From a gamma proteobacterium symbiont of Ctena orbiculata (GTDB lineage: Bacteria > Pseudomonadota > Gammaproteobacteria > Chromatiales > Chromatiaceae): DNA of 64,000 bases. The translations under genes were made by a program, and so were the position numbers. Below are positions 1 through 10,017 of this stretch, in pieces; the first letter of the stretch is position 1; every line of letters begins with the position of its first letter. The notes beneath the pieces are model-generated. The model saw only the letters and a list, made by a program, of their open reading frames with translations. It was not told the origin of the DNA and made no database searches. The stretch is taken from assembly GCA_003058525.1 (NCBI GenBank), contig QBVD01000055.1, positions 40,590 to 104,589 of the forward strand. The letters run 5' to 3'.

Positions 1-324
1 GAGCCGGAATTCGGGCAGACTACAGGCTCTTATGTGGTGGCGTCTTTGTTGATTGCCACGATTTTTGCAAGCCTGGCCTTTAGTACAAGTGTGTTCACAC
101 TACCGATGATTCTGCACCAGGATACCGATGGAGCGACAGCGATATTAACCAGCATCAATGCGGTGTTGCGAAATACGCGGGCATTGGCGCTCTGGGCGTT
201 TATGATCTTCGTATTTACAGCTGTAGGATTCGCGACCGCACTGATCGGTATCGCGTTCATAGCACCAGTGCTCGGTTATGCCACTTGGCACGGGTACCGT
301 GAGACGATCATCACGAAGGGATAA
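1..324 (+). CDS. DUF2189 family membrane protein, C-terminal part
   Basis: The frame is open from the first base, so the gene starts outside the window; about 107 residues are visible. Two hydrophobic membrane segments can be seen, one near the start (after TTGSYVVASLL) and one covering ALWAFMIFVFTAVGFATA. The tail LGYATWHGYRETI is typical of the DUF2189 family of cytoplasmic-membrane proteins of unknown function, which often lie near respiratory genes in proteobacteria. A GTG codon at 34 could be read as a start, but the in-frame upstream codons fit the family, so it is treated as truncated by the window edge. A Rho-independent terminator follows at 367-387. Confidence 0.8.
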   Translation, partial: EPEFGQTTGSYVVASLLIATIFASLAFSTSVFTLPMILHQDTDGATAILTSINAVLRNTRALALWAFMIFVFTAVGFATALIGIAFIAPVLGYATWHGYRETIITKG

Positions 325-366
325 GAAGCAAGCCAGTTGGCAAGCGGCTTAATAGTTCAAGATAAT

Positions 367-387
367 CGGCTCCTTGGGAGCCGTTTT
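367..387 (+). terminator. Rho-independent terminator after the DUF2189 gene
   Basis: Perfect 7-bp stem CGGCTCC / GGAGCCG with a TTG loop, followed directly by TTTT. It lies 43 bases after the stop codon of the upstream gene. Confidence 0.8.
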
Positions 388-581
388 ATTAGTGGCTGAA
401 TGTCCGAGTTGTATCGATTAGAGCCTGTTGCAGAGCACAATCATAATCGAAAGACCGCTTGATCGATTTGATTGGACTCCTCGGGGAACGTACCTAACGT
501 ATTTCAAGCCTAACTGCTGAGAAGTGCTATTACTTGCCATCATCAGGCACAATAATACTTGCTTATTGGAGTTTCTGGTAT

Positions 582-1802
582 CTATTCAGCGGGAATCGCG
601 AATAACACAACAAATACCAGAATGGTTGCCAAGGTGGCAAAGTTACCGAAGCGAAACCAGTAGGCTTTGTGTTCGCGATGATGGTGGTTCACGAAAAGGG
701 CAACCACACACTGCAGCAAGTAATACAATGCGAAAGCACGGGAAGCGAGGGCGATGATCTCCAGCAGGTCTGCGGTCCATATCAATGCGATGGCGAAGAC
801 CGATACCACCAGGTAACCTTTGTTGGACGATAATCTCCCCCTGCTGGTTTCACTCGCCAGACCTCCGGCACCGACGGTATCGGCAACACCCGCGCTGAAC
901 TGGCTCATGATCGCGGCCACAATCAGCATCAAGGGCAGTGCGGTTGCCGCCAGTCCGGTTGCGCTCACTATGTCTGCGATCCGGATATGCGCGAGGTCGA
1001 GATGTTGCACGATCGGCATCAATACGATGACGGATACCACATACAGGACACCTGAAATCAGTTGCGCCCGACGCATGGTTTGTACACGCATATCGGCATG
1101 ATATTTTTCACCCAGAAACCGCGATGTCTCGAATCCCTGCACGACCAGCAAAATACCGGCCAGCATAAACGCCTTGGTCATCCAGCTTCTTTCCTGGATA
1201 TCAAAGACGAGCTGTTGTTCAGACTGAACGAAGTTGTAGTCGTATACAGCTACCCCGATCAACAGTGCGGCAACAATGGACAGTTGGACGGACATTGCAT
1301 ACGCTTCAAGTTTCTCAAGCCCCCCCAGTCCGCGCAGGAAACCGGTCACGGCGATAAAAACTATGATGGTTGTCGTCAGGGTTCTTTCCCAGCCGAATGC
1401 ATCCACAAATCCCAGGTAGTTCAGCAAAAAAGACGACAGCAATGATAGATAGAACGCAACTGCAGTTACGTAAGCGAGGGAAAGCGCGGCATTGGCAACA
1501 AAATCGATTTTGTATATCCAAGGGTGAGTATTCTTATCGTGCAGGAGGGGTTCGGCATGAATAATATTGAAACGAATCACACCGCCAATGGCATAGGCGA
1601 GCACAACGATGACTATGACTGCGAGAGGAGAATAGACGCCGATCACGCTCGCAAGCATTGGAGCTATGATCAGAAACCCGCTGCCGATTATGGAGGAGAG
1701 TGGCGTGAGTGTCGCCTGCCAGGACACATTTTTGAGCAGGCGAGGATGGAACATGAACAGCAATACAACGGCTGCAATAACCACAAGTATGATGTTCAGC
1801 AT
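582..1802 (-). CDS. APC-superfamily-like integral membrane transporter
   Basis: A 406-residue protein that is almost entirely hydrophobic, with about 11 predicted membrane helices. The N-terminal LTPLSSIIGSGFLIIAPML resembles the helix-1 'GSG' break of LeuT-fold (APC/amino-acid permease) carriers, so a solute transporter is likely. The substrate cannot be told. The C-terminus carries an HHHREHK cluster in a loop. The ATG at 1802 was chosen because it has GGATGG just upstream; a TTG 30 bases earlier is possible. It is a single gene on the minus strand and faces the stress-protein gene in tandem, with about 100 bp between them. No close family is recognised. Confidence 0.7.
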   Translation of the reverse strand: MLNIILVVIAAVVLLFMFHPRLLKNVSWQATLTPLSSIIGSGFLIIAPMLASVIGVYSPLAVIVIVVLAYAIGGVIRFNIIHAEPLLHDKNTHPWIYKIDFVANAALSLAYVTAVAFYLSLLSSFLLNYLGFVDAFGWERTLTTTIIVFIAVTGFLRGLGGLEKLEAYAMSVQLSIVAALLIGVAVYDYNFVQSEQQLVFDIQERSWMTKAFMLAGILLVVQGFETSRFLGEKYHADMRVQTMRRAQLISGVLYVVSVIVLMPIVQHLDLAHIRIADIVSATGLAATALPLMLIVAAIMSQFSAGVADTVGAGGLASETSRGRLSSNKGYLVVSVFAIALIWTADLLEIIALASRAFALYYLLQCVVALFVNHHHREHKAYWFRFGNFATLATILVFVVLFAIPAE

Positions 1803-1905
1803 ATGTCCATCCGCTTTTAGAATTCCCTGCAAAACCTACCGCAACAGGGGGATAATTCTTGTTTTCGTAGTTAGTATTATGGCCAGTATGACACTATTTT
1901 CCACT

Positions 1906-2346
1906 TCAGGTACGTTGATGTGTTGGGACAACGAGTATCGGGCATCGGGATTTATGAAGAATCCCTTCGCTGACGCTACCCACAAGAAGTTGATACATCG
2001 CACTTCGTCCATGAGTACCTACAACAATCATATCCACATCCAGATCCGATGCCTCCTTAAGAATTGTTTCTATTGTTGGCCCATGCACAAGAAGCGCGGT
2101 CGTTTTCAGGCCTTCTTTGCGCAACCGCTTTGCTATTTCTTGGATCTGGCGATGCTCAAGATGGAATTTTTCCGCAAGGGACTCTCGAGCCGCTTGTGGA
2201 TCTGCTCTGAATTCCAGGACGTCCGGCTCAGGCTCTGCGTTATGCAGGATCCACACCTTTGCTGAAAATGCCTTGGCGATTTCTTCCGCCTTTTCCACAA
2301 TTATCTGTGTGGAATCAGAAAGGTCTACTGCCACCAGAAGTTTCAT
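1906..2346 (-). CDS. universal stress protein, UspA family
   Basis: A 146-residue single Usp domain, the usual length. The N-terminal MKLLVAVDLSDST strand is present, and the ATP-binding signature G-x2-G-x9-G-S is seen in GTHGRSAMYQLLVGS near the C-terminus, followed by CPILVVPT. These proteins are small cytoplasmic nucleotide-binding dimers induced by starvation or stress. A strong ribosome site (GGAGGG) lies 7 bases before the ATG. A 16-bp inverted repeat (2391-2406) sits 45 bp upstream and may be its operator. Confidence 0.9.
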   Translation of the reverse strand: MKLLVAVDLSDSTQIIVEKAEEIAKAFSAKVWILHNAEPEPDVLEFRADPQAARESLAEKFHLEHRQIQEIAKRLRKEGLKTTALLVHGPTIETILKEASDLDVDMIVVGTHGRSAMYQLLVGSVSEGILHKSRCPILVVPTHQRT

Positions 2347-2825
2347 ATCTTCCCTCCATCAGTTACGCACCATAGTACCAAACTGTATTCGACCGACCCA
2401 TCGGTCAGACTAAGTGGTATTCATAAACCAGTTCCTTCCAACCCTTATGGGCCATGGTTATTCTTCAGGGGACAACGGGAGCATTACCGGAACTGGCCGC
2501 CCAAACACAAGATTTCGCTCTTCTAATCCCATATTCTCGATGCTGCTTTAGCGGATTGTTTGGGTAAGTATGGTCATCATGGCACAGATGAGCACGAATG
2601 ACCGTTCAGGGTCGTTAATAGTCGCCATCTTACACTGCCCAGGTAGATATCTGCTACTGGCCGAAATCAGTCATTCTACAAATCAAAATAACCCGACTTG
2701 ATTCTCCCATCCTAGTGCTCGAACCTTTTTTACCTGGTCAAAGACCCTTCCCACTGTTCCGGCTATTGATTGAATGCATCAATCCCTACAGAAAAGGGTA
2801 TCGCTATCATCACCACACTGAAATA
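2347..2825. other. intergenic region without a recognised gene
   Basis: About 480 bases between the usp start and the end of the broken chemoreceptor. Apart from the dyad at 2391-2406, only short unconvincing frames are seen, with no terminator-like hairpin for the receptor gene and no RNA gene recognised. Confidence 0.6.
2391..2406. promoter_or_regulatory. inverted repeat upstream of the universal stress gene
   Basis: GACCGA-CCCA-TCGGTC is a perfect 6-4-6 dyad. The GACCGA half matches part of the TetR operator at 19502-19519, but the spacing differs. It lies 45 bp before the usp start codon, where an operator would be expected. No binding evidence exists beyond the symmetry. Confidence 0.35.
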
Positions 2826-4691
2826 TCAGGTTACTTTAAAATGTGAAATGTTCTCTTGTAGCTGATTGGCCAGTCCGGACAATTCAATGCTTGTACGATC
2901 CAGTTGTTCCGTGCCTGTCGCACTTTCATCCGATACCTGGGCAATACGTACTATGCTCTGATTTATTTCATCGGCTACCGCCGATTGCTGTTCGGATGCA
3001 GTTGCAATCTGTGTGTTCATATCCCGGATGGTTGCAATTGATTCGGATATGGCCTGCAATGATGCGCCTCCCTGTTGAGCCTGTTTGACGGTAATGAGAA
3101 CCTGATTGCTTCCCGCTTCCATTGCCGCAACGGCGTCCTGCGACTTGTTTTGAAGCTGTTCAATAATGTTTTTGATCTCTTCGGTAGCATCCTGGCTTCG
3201 CTGCGCCAGGGTACGCACCTCATCCGCCACAACAGCAAATCCTCGACCCTGCTCACCTGCACGTGCGGCCTCAATAGCCGCATTTAAAGCCAATAGATTT
3301 GTCTACTCCGCAATGCCCGTTATGACGCTCAAAACTGTATCGATATTCCCGCTTTGCTGTTCAAGTTCCTTGATGGTGGTTGCCACATCCTCGATCTGTT
3401 TTGCCAGTTCCTGTATACCATTAATTGATTTTTTCACCTCAGCAGAGCCTGCACTGGCCTCCTGATCGGCCGCACTGGAAGTATCCGCTGCCCGTGCGGC
3501 GCTTTGTGCAACTTCCTGTACGGTAGCTGCCATTTCATTCATTGCCGTCGCTACCTGGTCGCTTTCTGTCCGTTGTTGCTGCATGCCGGAAGAGGTGTTG
3601 GACGCTACTTGCGTAATCTGGTGGGAGGCTTCCGTTACAGCATAGGCGGACTCGGTTACCTTATTGAGCAATTTCTGGAATTCATCCATCATGCCATTAA
3701 AGGAGTATGCCATTTCACTTATCTCGCCTTTGTTCTTAATAGTTGCCCGCAACGTAAGATCACGGTTTTCCGCCGCTTGTTTAAGCGTATCGGTAAACAG
3801 CTGAATAGGATGTCGAATAAAGCCGGATAGCCAAAGCAATAGACCAGCCAAAACCAGTACCAGTAACAGGCTACTGCCGATCTTAATAATATTGGCTTGC
3901 TTTTTGTGGGCTGCAATTGCTGCATTTACCTGCTCAACGAGTGTCTTTATCAACGTTTCCGTACGATGCACTGTTGCACGCAATTGACCGCGAATCCCCT
4001 CCTTGGGACTTAAGCCCTTGCGCTTATATCCATCAACAAGGGATAAAAAATCGCTGTTATATTTTTTCAATGCCTGGGAAATCCCGTTTTTTGCCTCCAC
4101 GGGTATCGTACTTGCCGCCAGTGTCTGTTCAAATTTGGTAATGTTCTTGTTGTACTTGGTTTCATATTTGAGATCATCCCTTAGCATGAAATCCTTTTCG
4201 TTTCTGCGAAGCATCAGCATGTCGCTGAGCAATTGGTACTCGTGTTGCTCTTTCACAAGCTTTTCTATGCCATGAACAGCGTTTCGCAGACTGCCATAGA
4301 GCCCATCTTTATGGTGCAGTCCGATCTCCTGCTGTACAGACACCAGCGCACGAAACTTGACAGTATATTGCTCAAGGATCGTTCCTACCTCTATGGCATC
4401 ATCATTTTCAATACCGGAGCTTTTGAGTTTTTCAGATAATCCCTGAACCTTTTGCTGAACAAGCTTGTGGTTAGCCTCAAATTTCTCAAGATACTTGAGG
4501 TCTTTGCGCATCAGGAAATCCTTTTCATTGCGGCGCAACATCAACATCCCGGCTTCTATCTGGGCCAGGAGTGTTTTTTCCTGCTCAAGCTCTAAAAGTG
4601 TATTGGTTATGTAGCGGTCAAGGCCTATCTGAACAATCATACTGATGACAACTATGCTGATCAGTAGAAAAAATTGTTGTTTAATAGACAT
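2826..4691 (-). pseudogene. methyl-accepting chemotaxis protein with HBM sensor, interrupted by an amber codon
   Basis: Reading from ATG 4691 (GGAGG nine bases upstream) gives a membrane helix (FFLLISIVVISMIVQIGL), then a helical bimodular (HBM) ligand domain with its two copies of the signature MLMLRRNEKDF. A second membrane helix, a HAMP domain and the MCP signalling coiled coil follow. At 3303-3305 the frame meets TAG, and it continues in the same frame to 2826 with [16 protein letters not shown] and the rest of the signalling hairpin. Family members have glutamine (CAG) at this point in the hairpin tip ([12 protein letters not shown]), so one C-to-T change explains the stop. No indel is present. 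The truncated product would lack the CheA/CheW-binding tip. It could be a recent pseudogene, a suppressed codon or a sequence error. Confidence 0.85.
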
Positions 4692-4997
4692 TTGCGAATC
4701 CTCCATGACATATTTGCGGATATTCTTTTACCTTAATTGTCTAGCGACCACTATCCAACATCCTTGAATGACACTTATCACACATAGGAAAATATATAAA
4801 TTTCAAAGATCTTTATAAGGCTCAACATTCATACGAAAAGACAATACCCGAAAACTGAACTTTCATGAAATGCCTGCTGATATTCTGGAGAGCCCAGAAG
4901 CGTTACTGGAATGGGCTAAAAAGGTAACAGGTGCAGCTCGACGGTCTAAGGCATGGCTTGCTAATTAAGTCTTCTTGGAATGTACGAGCGATAAAGC

Positions 4998-7061
4998 TTA
5001 TGCGTCAACCGGCGACTCTCCTGGGGAAACATTCTGGGAACTGTCCTGGGCTACCCGGACTTGGTTCCTGCCCCGGGCCTTGGCTTGGTAGAGCGCACGA
5101 TCGGCCTCGTTGATCAGACCCTCTGCCGTCAGACGCGACTCGATTTGGGCTGAAACCCCAATACTGATGGTGAATGACAGAGGCACTTCCAGACCGGGTG
5201 CGTTGATTTTCAGATTCGATGCCGCCTTACGCACGCGCTCGGCCAAGGTGTATGCCTCCTGTAGGGGTGTTTCCGGCAGGATCAGGATGAACTCCTCGCC
5301 GCCAAAGCGCCCCGCGCAGTCCACATCCCGAGTCTGATCCTGAAGCAATTTGCCAAGCGTCTTTAGCACCAGATCGCCCATCTGGTGACCATGGGTATCA
5401 TTCACCAGTTTGAAGTGGTCGATATCGATCATACAGATGGCTACCGCACGTCTATATCGCTTGTTGTGGTGCATTATCTGCTCGAGGAATCGCTCGGTCT
5501 CCCGTCGATTGCATAGGCCAGTAAGCGGATCGTGGCTGGCCATGCGCTTCAGTTCATCGCGTAGCTGCTTGCGCTCAGTGATGTCCTCGAAGGTGACGAT
5601 GACCCCGTTGACGCTGTCTTCGTATTCCATAGGAGCCGCAGTATAGGCCACAGGCAATTGACTGCCGTCACTGCGGTTGAAGGTATCCTCCTCCACCCGC
5701 TGCACCTGCTCGTGCTTCAGAACAGCCGAGATGGGCGAGCCCCCCTCCGCTTTCCCCCGTTCCCCGCCCCAAACCAAATCAACGAAGCGGCGTCCGAGCG
5801 CCAACGCCTCGGACCAGTGCAGCAGATGCTCCGCTTCCGGGTTCATTAGGGTAACCGTGCCTTTTTCGTCCAGCACAACCAGGCCTTCCGCCAGTTCCGA
5901 GGTGATGGTGCGAAGTCGTCGTTCATTGCGCCTCAGTGAATCCACCGCGGTCCGCTCACGTTGGAGCGCAACGGCCAGAACGGCACTACCTACCATCAAA
6001 AGGATGGAGAGCGCCAATAACAGAATAAAGCCATACTTGAAGCGCTTCTCCAACTCCTTGGCCAGATGACTCTGCGGAACCAGTTTCACCACCTTCCAGA
6101 AATACTCTCGACCGGAAAGACTGGCAAGACTTTCACCAGTCACATCCACACTGCCATCGGCGGAGATAATCCCAGCACGCAGCGGGTATACCGTGCGCCA
6201 CGTGAATATACCGGCATCAACAAAACGCTGCCCCTGTCCCATGGTCTTAATGGACTCCCAGACGTCCGGATAGGCGTTCGAGAAACGCCGCTCGTTCTTG
6301 AACATGAAGCCCCATTCGTCTTCCGGATCGGGCGCCAGCAGCCAATATCCGTCACGGTTGAGCATCATGATCTCCCCCACCGTGCCTCGCGCCGATGACT
6401 GAAGGGAACCGATCAGTTCCTGTCCGAAATAGTTTACCAGCACGATGCCCCGTTTATTTCCCTGTGCATCGAACACAGGGGTACCGATGCGAATCATAGG
6501 TTTGAAGGGGCGCTCGATCTCGCCACGTTCAACATTCAGATCCAGGGGCGACACAAACAGGGTTCCACGCGAAAGCTCGAATGTATCGCTGAAGTAATAA
6601 CGACCGGCCTTGTTCTGCAGTCGATCCGGTTTGACCAGGGTCGGCGCTCCGCTGTTATAGTTGACGCGGACACGCTCCTGCCCGTTTTCGTCCAAGTATC
6701 TCACCTGGTCAAAACTCTGCTTGCTACGCGAGAAGTTCAGAAACTCACGGCCAAGTTTTTGCAGGGAAGAGGTTGATCCGTTCTCGAAAAATTCCTGAAG
6801 ACTCACAGAGTTAGCCAGTATAGCAACATCCTTGGCGATTCCCTGGATGCTCTGATCGATGTCGCGGGACCCAATCTCCGCGTTGTGTTTCTCCCGCTCC
6901 GCGATCAGTTCTCGATCAATAGAGTAGTCGAGGTAGTAGAATCCGGTGATCACGGCCACCAGCATGATCGTCCCAGGCAGGAAGAAGCGCAGGACATCAC
7001 GCAGCTGTATGCGTATACCGTTTTCATGACGATTCGACGACTTCAATTCAATCGACACCAT
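4998..7061 (-). CDS. membrane diguanylate cyclase, dCache-PAS-GGDEF
   Basis: A 687-residue sensor. A membrane helix (about 27-46) is followed by a periplasmic dCache-like region to about 335 and a second helix (FILLLALSILLMVGSAVLAV). A cytoplasmic PAS domain (about 375-500, ending FEDITERKQ) and a C-terminal GGDEF domain complete it. The active-site loop is GGEEF at 587-591, and the inhibitory I-site RDVD lies at 578-581, exactly five residues before it, so an active, product-inhibited c-di-GMP synthase is expected. It is on the same strand as the broken chemoreceptor, separated from it by 0.3 kb, and is likely transcribed alone. No clear ribosome site precedes the ATG. Confidence 0.92.
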   Translation of the reverse strand: MVSIELKSSNRHENGIRIQLRDVLRFFLPGTIMLVAVITGFYYLDYSIDRELIAEREKHNAEIGSRDIDQSIQGIAKDVAILANSVSLQEFFENGSTSSLQKLGREFLNFSRSKQSFDQVRYLDENGQERVRVNYNSGAPTLVKPDRLQNKAGRYYFSDTFELSRGTLFVSPLDLNVERGEIERPFKPMIRIGTPVFDAQGNKRGIVLVNYFGQELIGSLQSSARGTVGEIMMLNRDGYWLLAPDPEDEWGFMFKNERRFSNAYPDVWESIKTMGQGQRFVDAGIFTWRTVYPLRAGIISADGSVDVTGESLASLSGREYFWKVVKLVPQSHLAKELEKRFKYGFILLLALSILLMVGSAVLAVALQRERTAVDSLRRNERRLRTITSELAEGLVVLDEKGTVTLMNPEAEHLLHWSEALALGRRFVDLVWGGERGKAEGGSPISAVLKHEQVQRVEEDTFNRSDGSQLPVAYTAAPMEYEDSVNGVIVTFEDITERKQLRDELKRMASHDPLTGLCNRRETERFLEQIMHHNKRYRRAVAICMIDIDHFKLVNDTHGHQMGDLVLKTLGKLLQDQTRDVDCAGRFGGEEFILILPETPLQEAYTLAERVRKAASNLKINAPGLEVPLSFTISIGVSAQIESRLTAEGLINEADRALYQAKARGRNQVRVAQDSSQNVSPGESPVDA

Positions 7062-7421
7062 TTTCGATCACTCAATAATCAAGGACTATACTAAAGAATA
7101 ACATTGAAAATCTCGCACTCTTATTATTGGTATTTATAAATATCAATGAATTGCTTCCATGCCTGATTTAGTAATTACTTGCCAATCTATGCAACAGATA
7201 TCAATCTTTATGGATGTCTGCTGAGCACTGATAGCGATAGTTATTCGAAAATCACTCAAGTGATCGCTATTGTCCGATCGGACACTCAATGGACTTTATT
7301 AACAGGCCCTAGTGTCCGCTTTCAGCTGTTCGACATTGAGTAGTCCTGCCAAAGACGTGCTGTAGTAGCACCACTTCAGACTATTTGGGAGTTATGGCAC
7401 TAAATCGCTCTGATTGATGAG
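7062..7421. other. intergenic region with palindrome and element remnant
   Basis: 360 bases between two cyclic-di-GMP genes, with no coding sequence recognised. It holds a perfect 14-bp palindrome (7271-7284) and, at 7299-7314, a 16-base stretch TTAACAGGCCCTAGTG identical to the right end and flank of the MITE-like element at 11174-11496. Confidence 0.5.
7271..7284. promoter_or_regulatory. perfect palindrome TGTCCGATCGGACA
   Basis: A 14-bp perfect palindrome about 210 bp upstream of the diguanylate cyclase start. The symmetry suggests a dimeric regulator site, but no family is recognised and the distance is large. Confidence 0.3.
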
Positions 7422-9671
7422 TTACGACCACATGCTTCTTCCGTTATCAATATTACTGTTTAAAATTTGCGTAATCTCATCAGCGCCAACTGGTTTACTG
7501 AATAAGTAACCTTGTGCGGTGTCACATCCCAGATCGTTCAGCACATCAAACTGATCGGCGGTCTCGACCCCCTCGGCAATGATTCTGTGCTGCAGCTTAT
7601 GGCCTAAATCGATCATAGATGCAATCAGAAGCTGTGTTTCATCATCGGATAGCATGTCATTGACAAAGTGCCTGTCTATTTTCAGGTAATCAGCTGTTAG
7701 ATGTTTTAGCGATGCAAACGACGAATAACCCACTCCAAAATCATCGATCGCTATCAACACGCCAAGGTCTTTCAATTCTCGAAATACAGTAAGGTTTTCT
7801 GGATTTGTCTGGACAACATTTTCTGTTACTTCCAGTTCCAGTTCAGTCGGATTCATCCCTGTCTCTTCAATGACGCGATTGATAAGAGAAACAAAGTCCT
7901 TATCGAGAAAATGGTTTGGTGATATGTTCACTGCCATCCTGACTGCCGGTATGCCGGCCTTTCTGCACGCAACGGCATGATTGCATGCTGTTCGCAATAC
8001 CCACTCAGTGAGCGGTTTGATCATACCGATTCTTTCAGCTGTGGCTATGAACTCTGTTGGGGGAACCTGGCCCAGTTGTGGGTGATTCCAACGTGACAAT
8101 GCCTCGACACCGATTATTTCACCGGTATGCATCAGGATTTGTGGCTGATAGACAAGTGACAGTTGCTGCTTTTCCACCGCCTCTCTCAGGGCTTGTTCCA
8201 CCCGGAAACGGTATTCAGCTTTGTGGGTGAGTTCTGGCTTATAGAAAGCATACTGATTTTTCCCATGCTCCTTGGCAGAGTAGAGTGAGGTATCAGCAGC
8301 TTTCAGCATGGTAGAAAGATTCTCACCATCATCAGGGTAGTGGGCGATACCAATACTGCAGCTTGGGGTAAATTTTCTGGCGGACAGTTCAATCGGCTCC
8401 GAAATCATATCCAGACAACGTTGAGCCACATGTGCAGCTGCATAGTCATCATCCACGTCTTTCACAATGATGCAGAATTCATCACCGCTGAGACGTGCCA
8501 CATAATCAATCTCCCGGCTGACACTCTTCAGACACTTGGCGATATCTTTGAGCAGCAGATCACCTGCATCATGTCCAAGACTGTCATTCACACCTTTGAA
8601 ATCATCCAGGTCGACATACAGAAGCGCGAAACGTCGCCCACTGCGGTTGGATGATTTTATCGATTCCTCAAGCTGCTGATAAAAGCGCACACGACTGGCA
8701 AGCCCGGTCAGTTCATCTTTATAGGCTAATTCACGGATGCGTTTCTGGGCTTGATCGCGCTCCATAACGATTCCAGCAAGCCGGGCCGCGGATTTCAGAT
8801 CCTCCAATTCCTCATCATTGGGCAGCGCAGGATGATTGTAATACATTCCAAAAGCGCCCAGCACCTTTCCCGAGGAATTTTTGATGGGCTCAGACCAGCA
8901 ACTTCGCATGCCGTGTGGCAGTGCAAAACCTTTGATTTTTGCCCACTTGGGGTCGGTTTCAATATTCTCCACAAGTACCCGATGACCGGTATAGGTGGAA
9001 GTGCCGCATGACCCGACGTTGGGTCCGTATTCCAAGCCATGCACTGCGTCGCAATACTCCTTAGGCAGGCTCGGTGCTCCGCCATGCAGGAGTTTTCCAT
9101 CCTCCAATTCAAGCATGGAACAGCGCATGCCGGGATGGCGTCCCTCATACATCAACGCTATCTGGTTATAAATCACCGGTGCTGGTTCCCCTGTTGCAAT
9201 CAACTCCAGGATTTCAGCATTTTTTGCTAAGTATGATTCGGTTTTTTTGCGCTCCGTAATATCGACATGGGTCCCCACCAATTGTATCGCTTTACCGTCG
9301 GATGCACGATTGACGAGAAATGCGCGGGACAATACCACGACCTCATGACCATCCTTGTGTCGCATACGCATTTCAACTTCAAATGAATCTGCGTTTCCGG
9401 ACAGATGATCATCAACCGTTTTTAAGACCCTCTCCTTATCATCCGGGTGAACCAGACTTGCCCATGTATCCAGATGATGTTCAAGCTCGTCCTCCTCAAA
9501 ACCGAGCATGCTTTTCCATTGGCGAGAGTAATAGACCTCATCTGTCTCCAGATTCCAGTCCCACAAACCGTCATTTGCCCCTTTCAAGGCAAGAGTAAGG
9601 CGCTCTTCACTGAGAAATAGTTCATGTTCAGCAGTTAATTGACGCTTTAACTGACTGTTAATATTAGACAT
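7422..9671 (-). CDS. PAS-GAF-GGDEF-EAL cyclic-di-GMP turnover protein
   Basis: A 749-residue cytoplasmic protein without membrane segments. A PAS domain (about 20-145, ending THVDITERKK) is followed by a GAF domain (about 155-310, with GPNVGSCGTSTYTG). The GGDEF domain has the loop SGDEF at 395-399, and the EAL domain has its signature EAL at 523-525. The EAL catalytic set appears intact: NISPNHF, ELEVTENVV, IDDFGVGYSSF, KIDRHF and IAEGVET. It is therefore a likely c-di-GMP phosphodiesterase; the GGDEF half may be a cyclase or a GTP-binding regulatory domain. The GAF type is typical of soluble sensors of small ligands. It is transcribed alone on the minus strand, and no strong ribosome site is seen. 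Confidence 0.92.
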   Translation of the reverse strand: MSNINSQLKRQLTAEHELFLSEERLTLALKGANDGLWDWNLETDEVYYSRQWKSMLGFEEDELEHHLDTWASLVHPDDKERVLKTVDDHLSGNADSFEVEMRMRHKDGHEVVVLSRAFLVNRASDGKAIQLVGTHVDITERKKTESYLAKNAEILELIATGEPAPVIYNQIALMYEGRHPGMRCSMLELEDGKLLHGGAPSLPKEYCDAVHGLEYGPNVGSCGTSTYTGHRVLVENIETDPKWAKIKGFALPHGMRSCWSEPIKNSSGKVLGAFGMYYNHPALPNDEELEDLKSAARLAGIVMERDQAQKRIRELAYKDELTGLASRVRFYQQLEESIKSSNRSGRRFALLYVDLDDFKGVNDSLGHDAGDLLLKDIAKCLKSVSREIDYVARLSGDEFCIIVKDVDDDYAAAHVAQRCLDMISEPIELSARKFTPSCSIGIAHYPDDGENLSTMLKAADTSLYSAKEHGKNQYAFYKPELTHKAEYRFRVEQALREAVEKQQLSLVYQPQILMHTGEIIGVEALSRWNHPQLGQVPPTEFIATAERIGMIKPLTEWVLRTACNHAVACRKAGIPAVRMAVNISPNHFLDKDFVSLINRVIEETGMNPTELELEVTENVVQTNPENLTVFRELKDLGVLIAIDDFGVGYSSFASLKHLTADYLKIDRHFVNDMLSDDETQLLIASMIDLGHKLQHRIIAEGVETADQFDVLNDLGCDTAQGYLFSKPVGADEITQILNSNIDNGRSMWS

Positions 9672-10017
9672 TATTTAATTTGACCCATCATGACAGACAA
9701 ATTACCAATCCTATTATTTCTACATTCATATGCGACACTAGTACAAATCAATTTGTTCTGTAATAAGAACTGTAGGCTAATAGGCATCCAAAATTTAGGG
9801 GAGATCACTGTCATCTACAATGCCTTCTTGTGTCAGACAATTCAGAATGTCTGTACACTTCAACGAATCAGCAGCTATATTAGCGAAACTTCTTGTGATT
9901 CAATATTTTACCGGAAATCTTTTCATCACTATTATTATTCTACAACCAATCAGATAGGGATCCTTTTTCACATCACATAAGCCCGGCTGATCATACTCTG
10001 CAATGACCTAAACCCTG
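9672..10017. other. AT-rich divergent intergenic region
   Basis: 346 bases between the divergent EAL protein and lipoprotein genes. They presumably hold both promoters. No convincing gene, RNA or symmetric operator was seen. Confidence 0.5.

Noticed and set aside
421..440. GAGCCTGTTGCAG, resembling insertion-sequence ends; a similar GAGCCTGTTCC occurs near 62576
   Set aside because: Only about ten bases are shared, with no matching opposite end or target duplication.
4870..4968. Possible 32-codon gene (MPADILESPEALLEWAKK...)
   Set aside because: Good residue mix, but no ribosome site, no known family and very short; it may be a gene remnant.
9690..9980. 96-codon open frame in the region before the lipoprotein gene
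   Set aside because: Low-complexity, rich in Ile, Tyr, Phe and Asn from AT-rich DNA, no ribosome site, no recognisable product.
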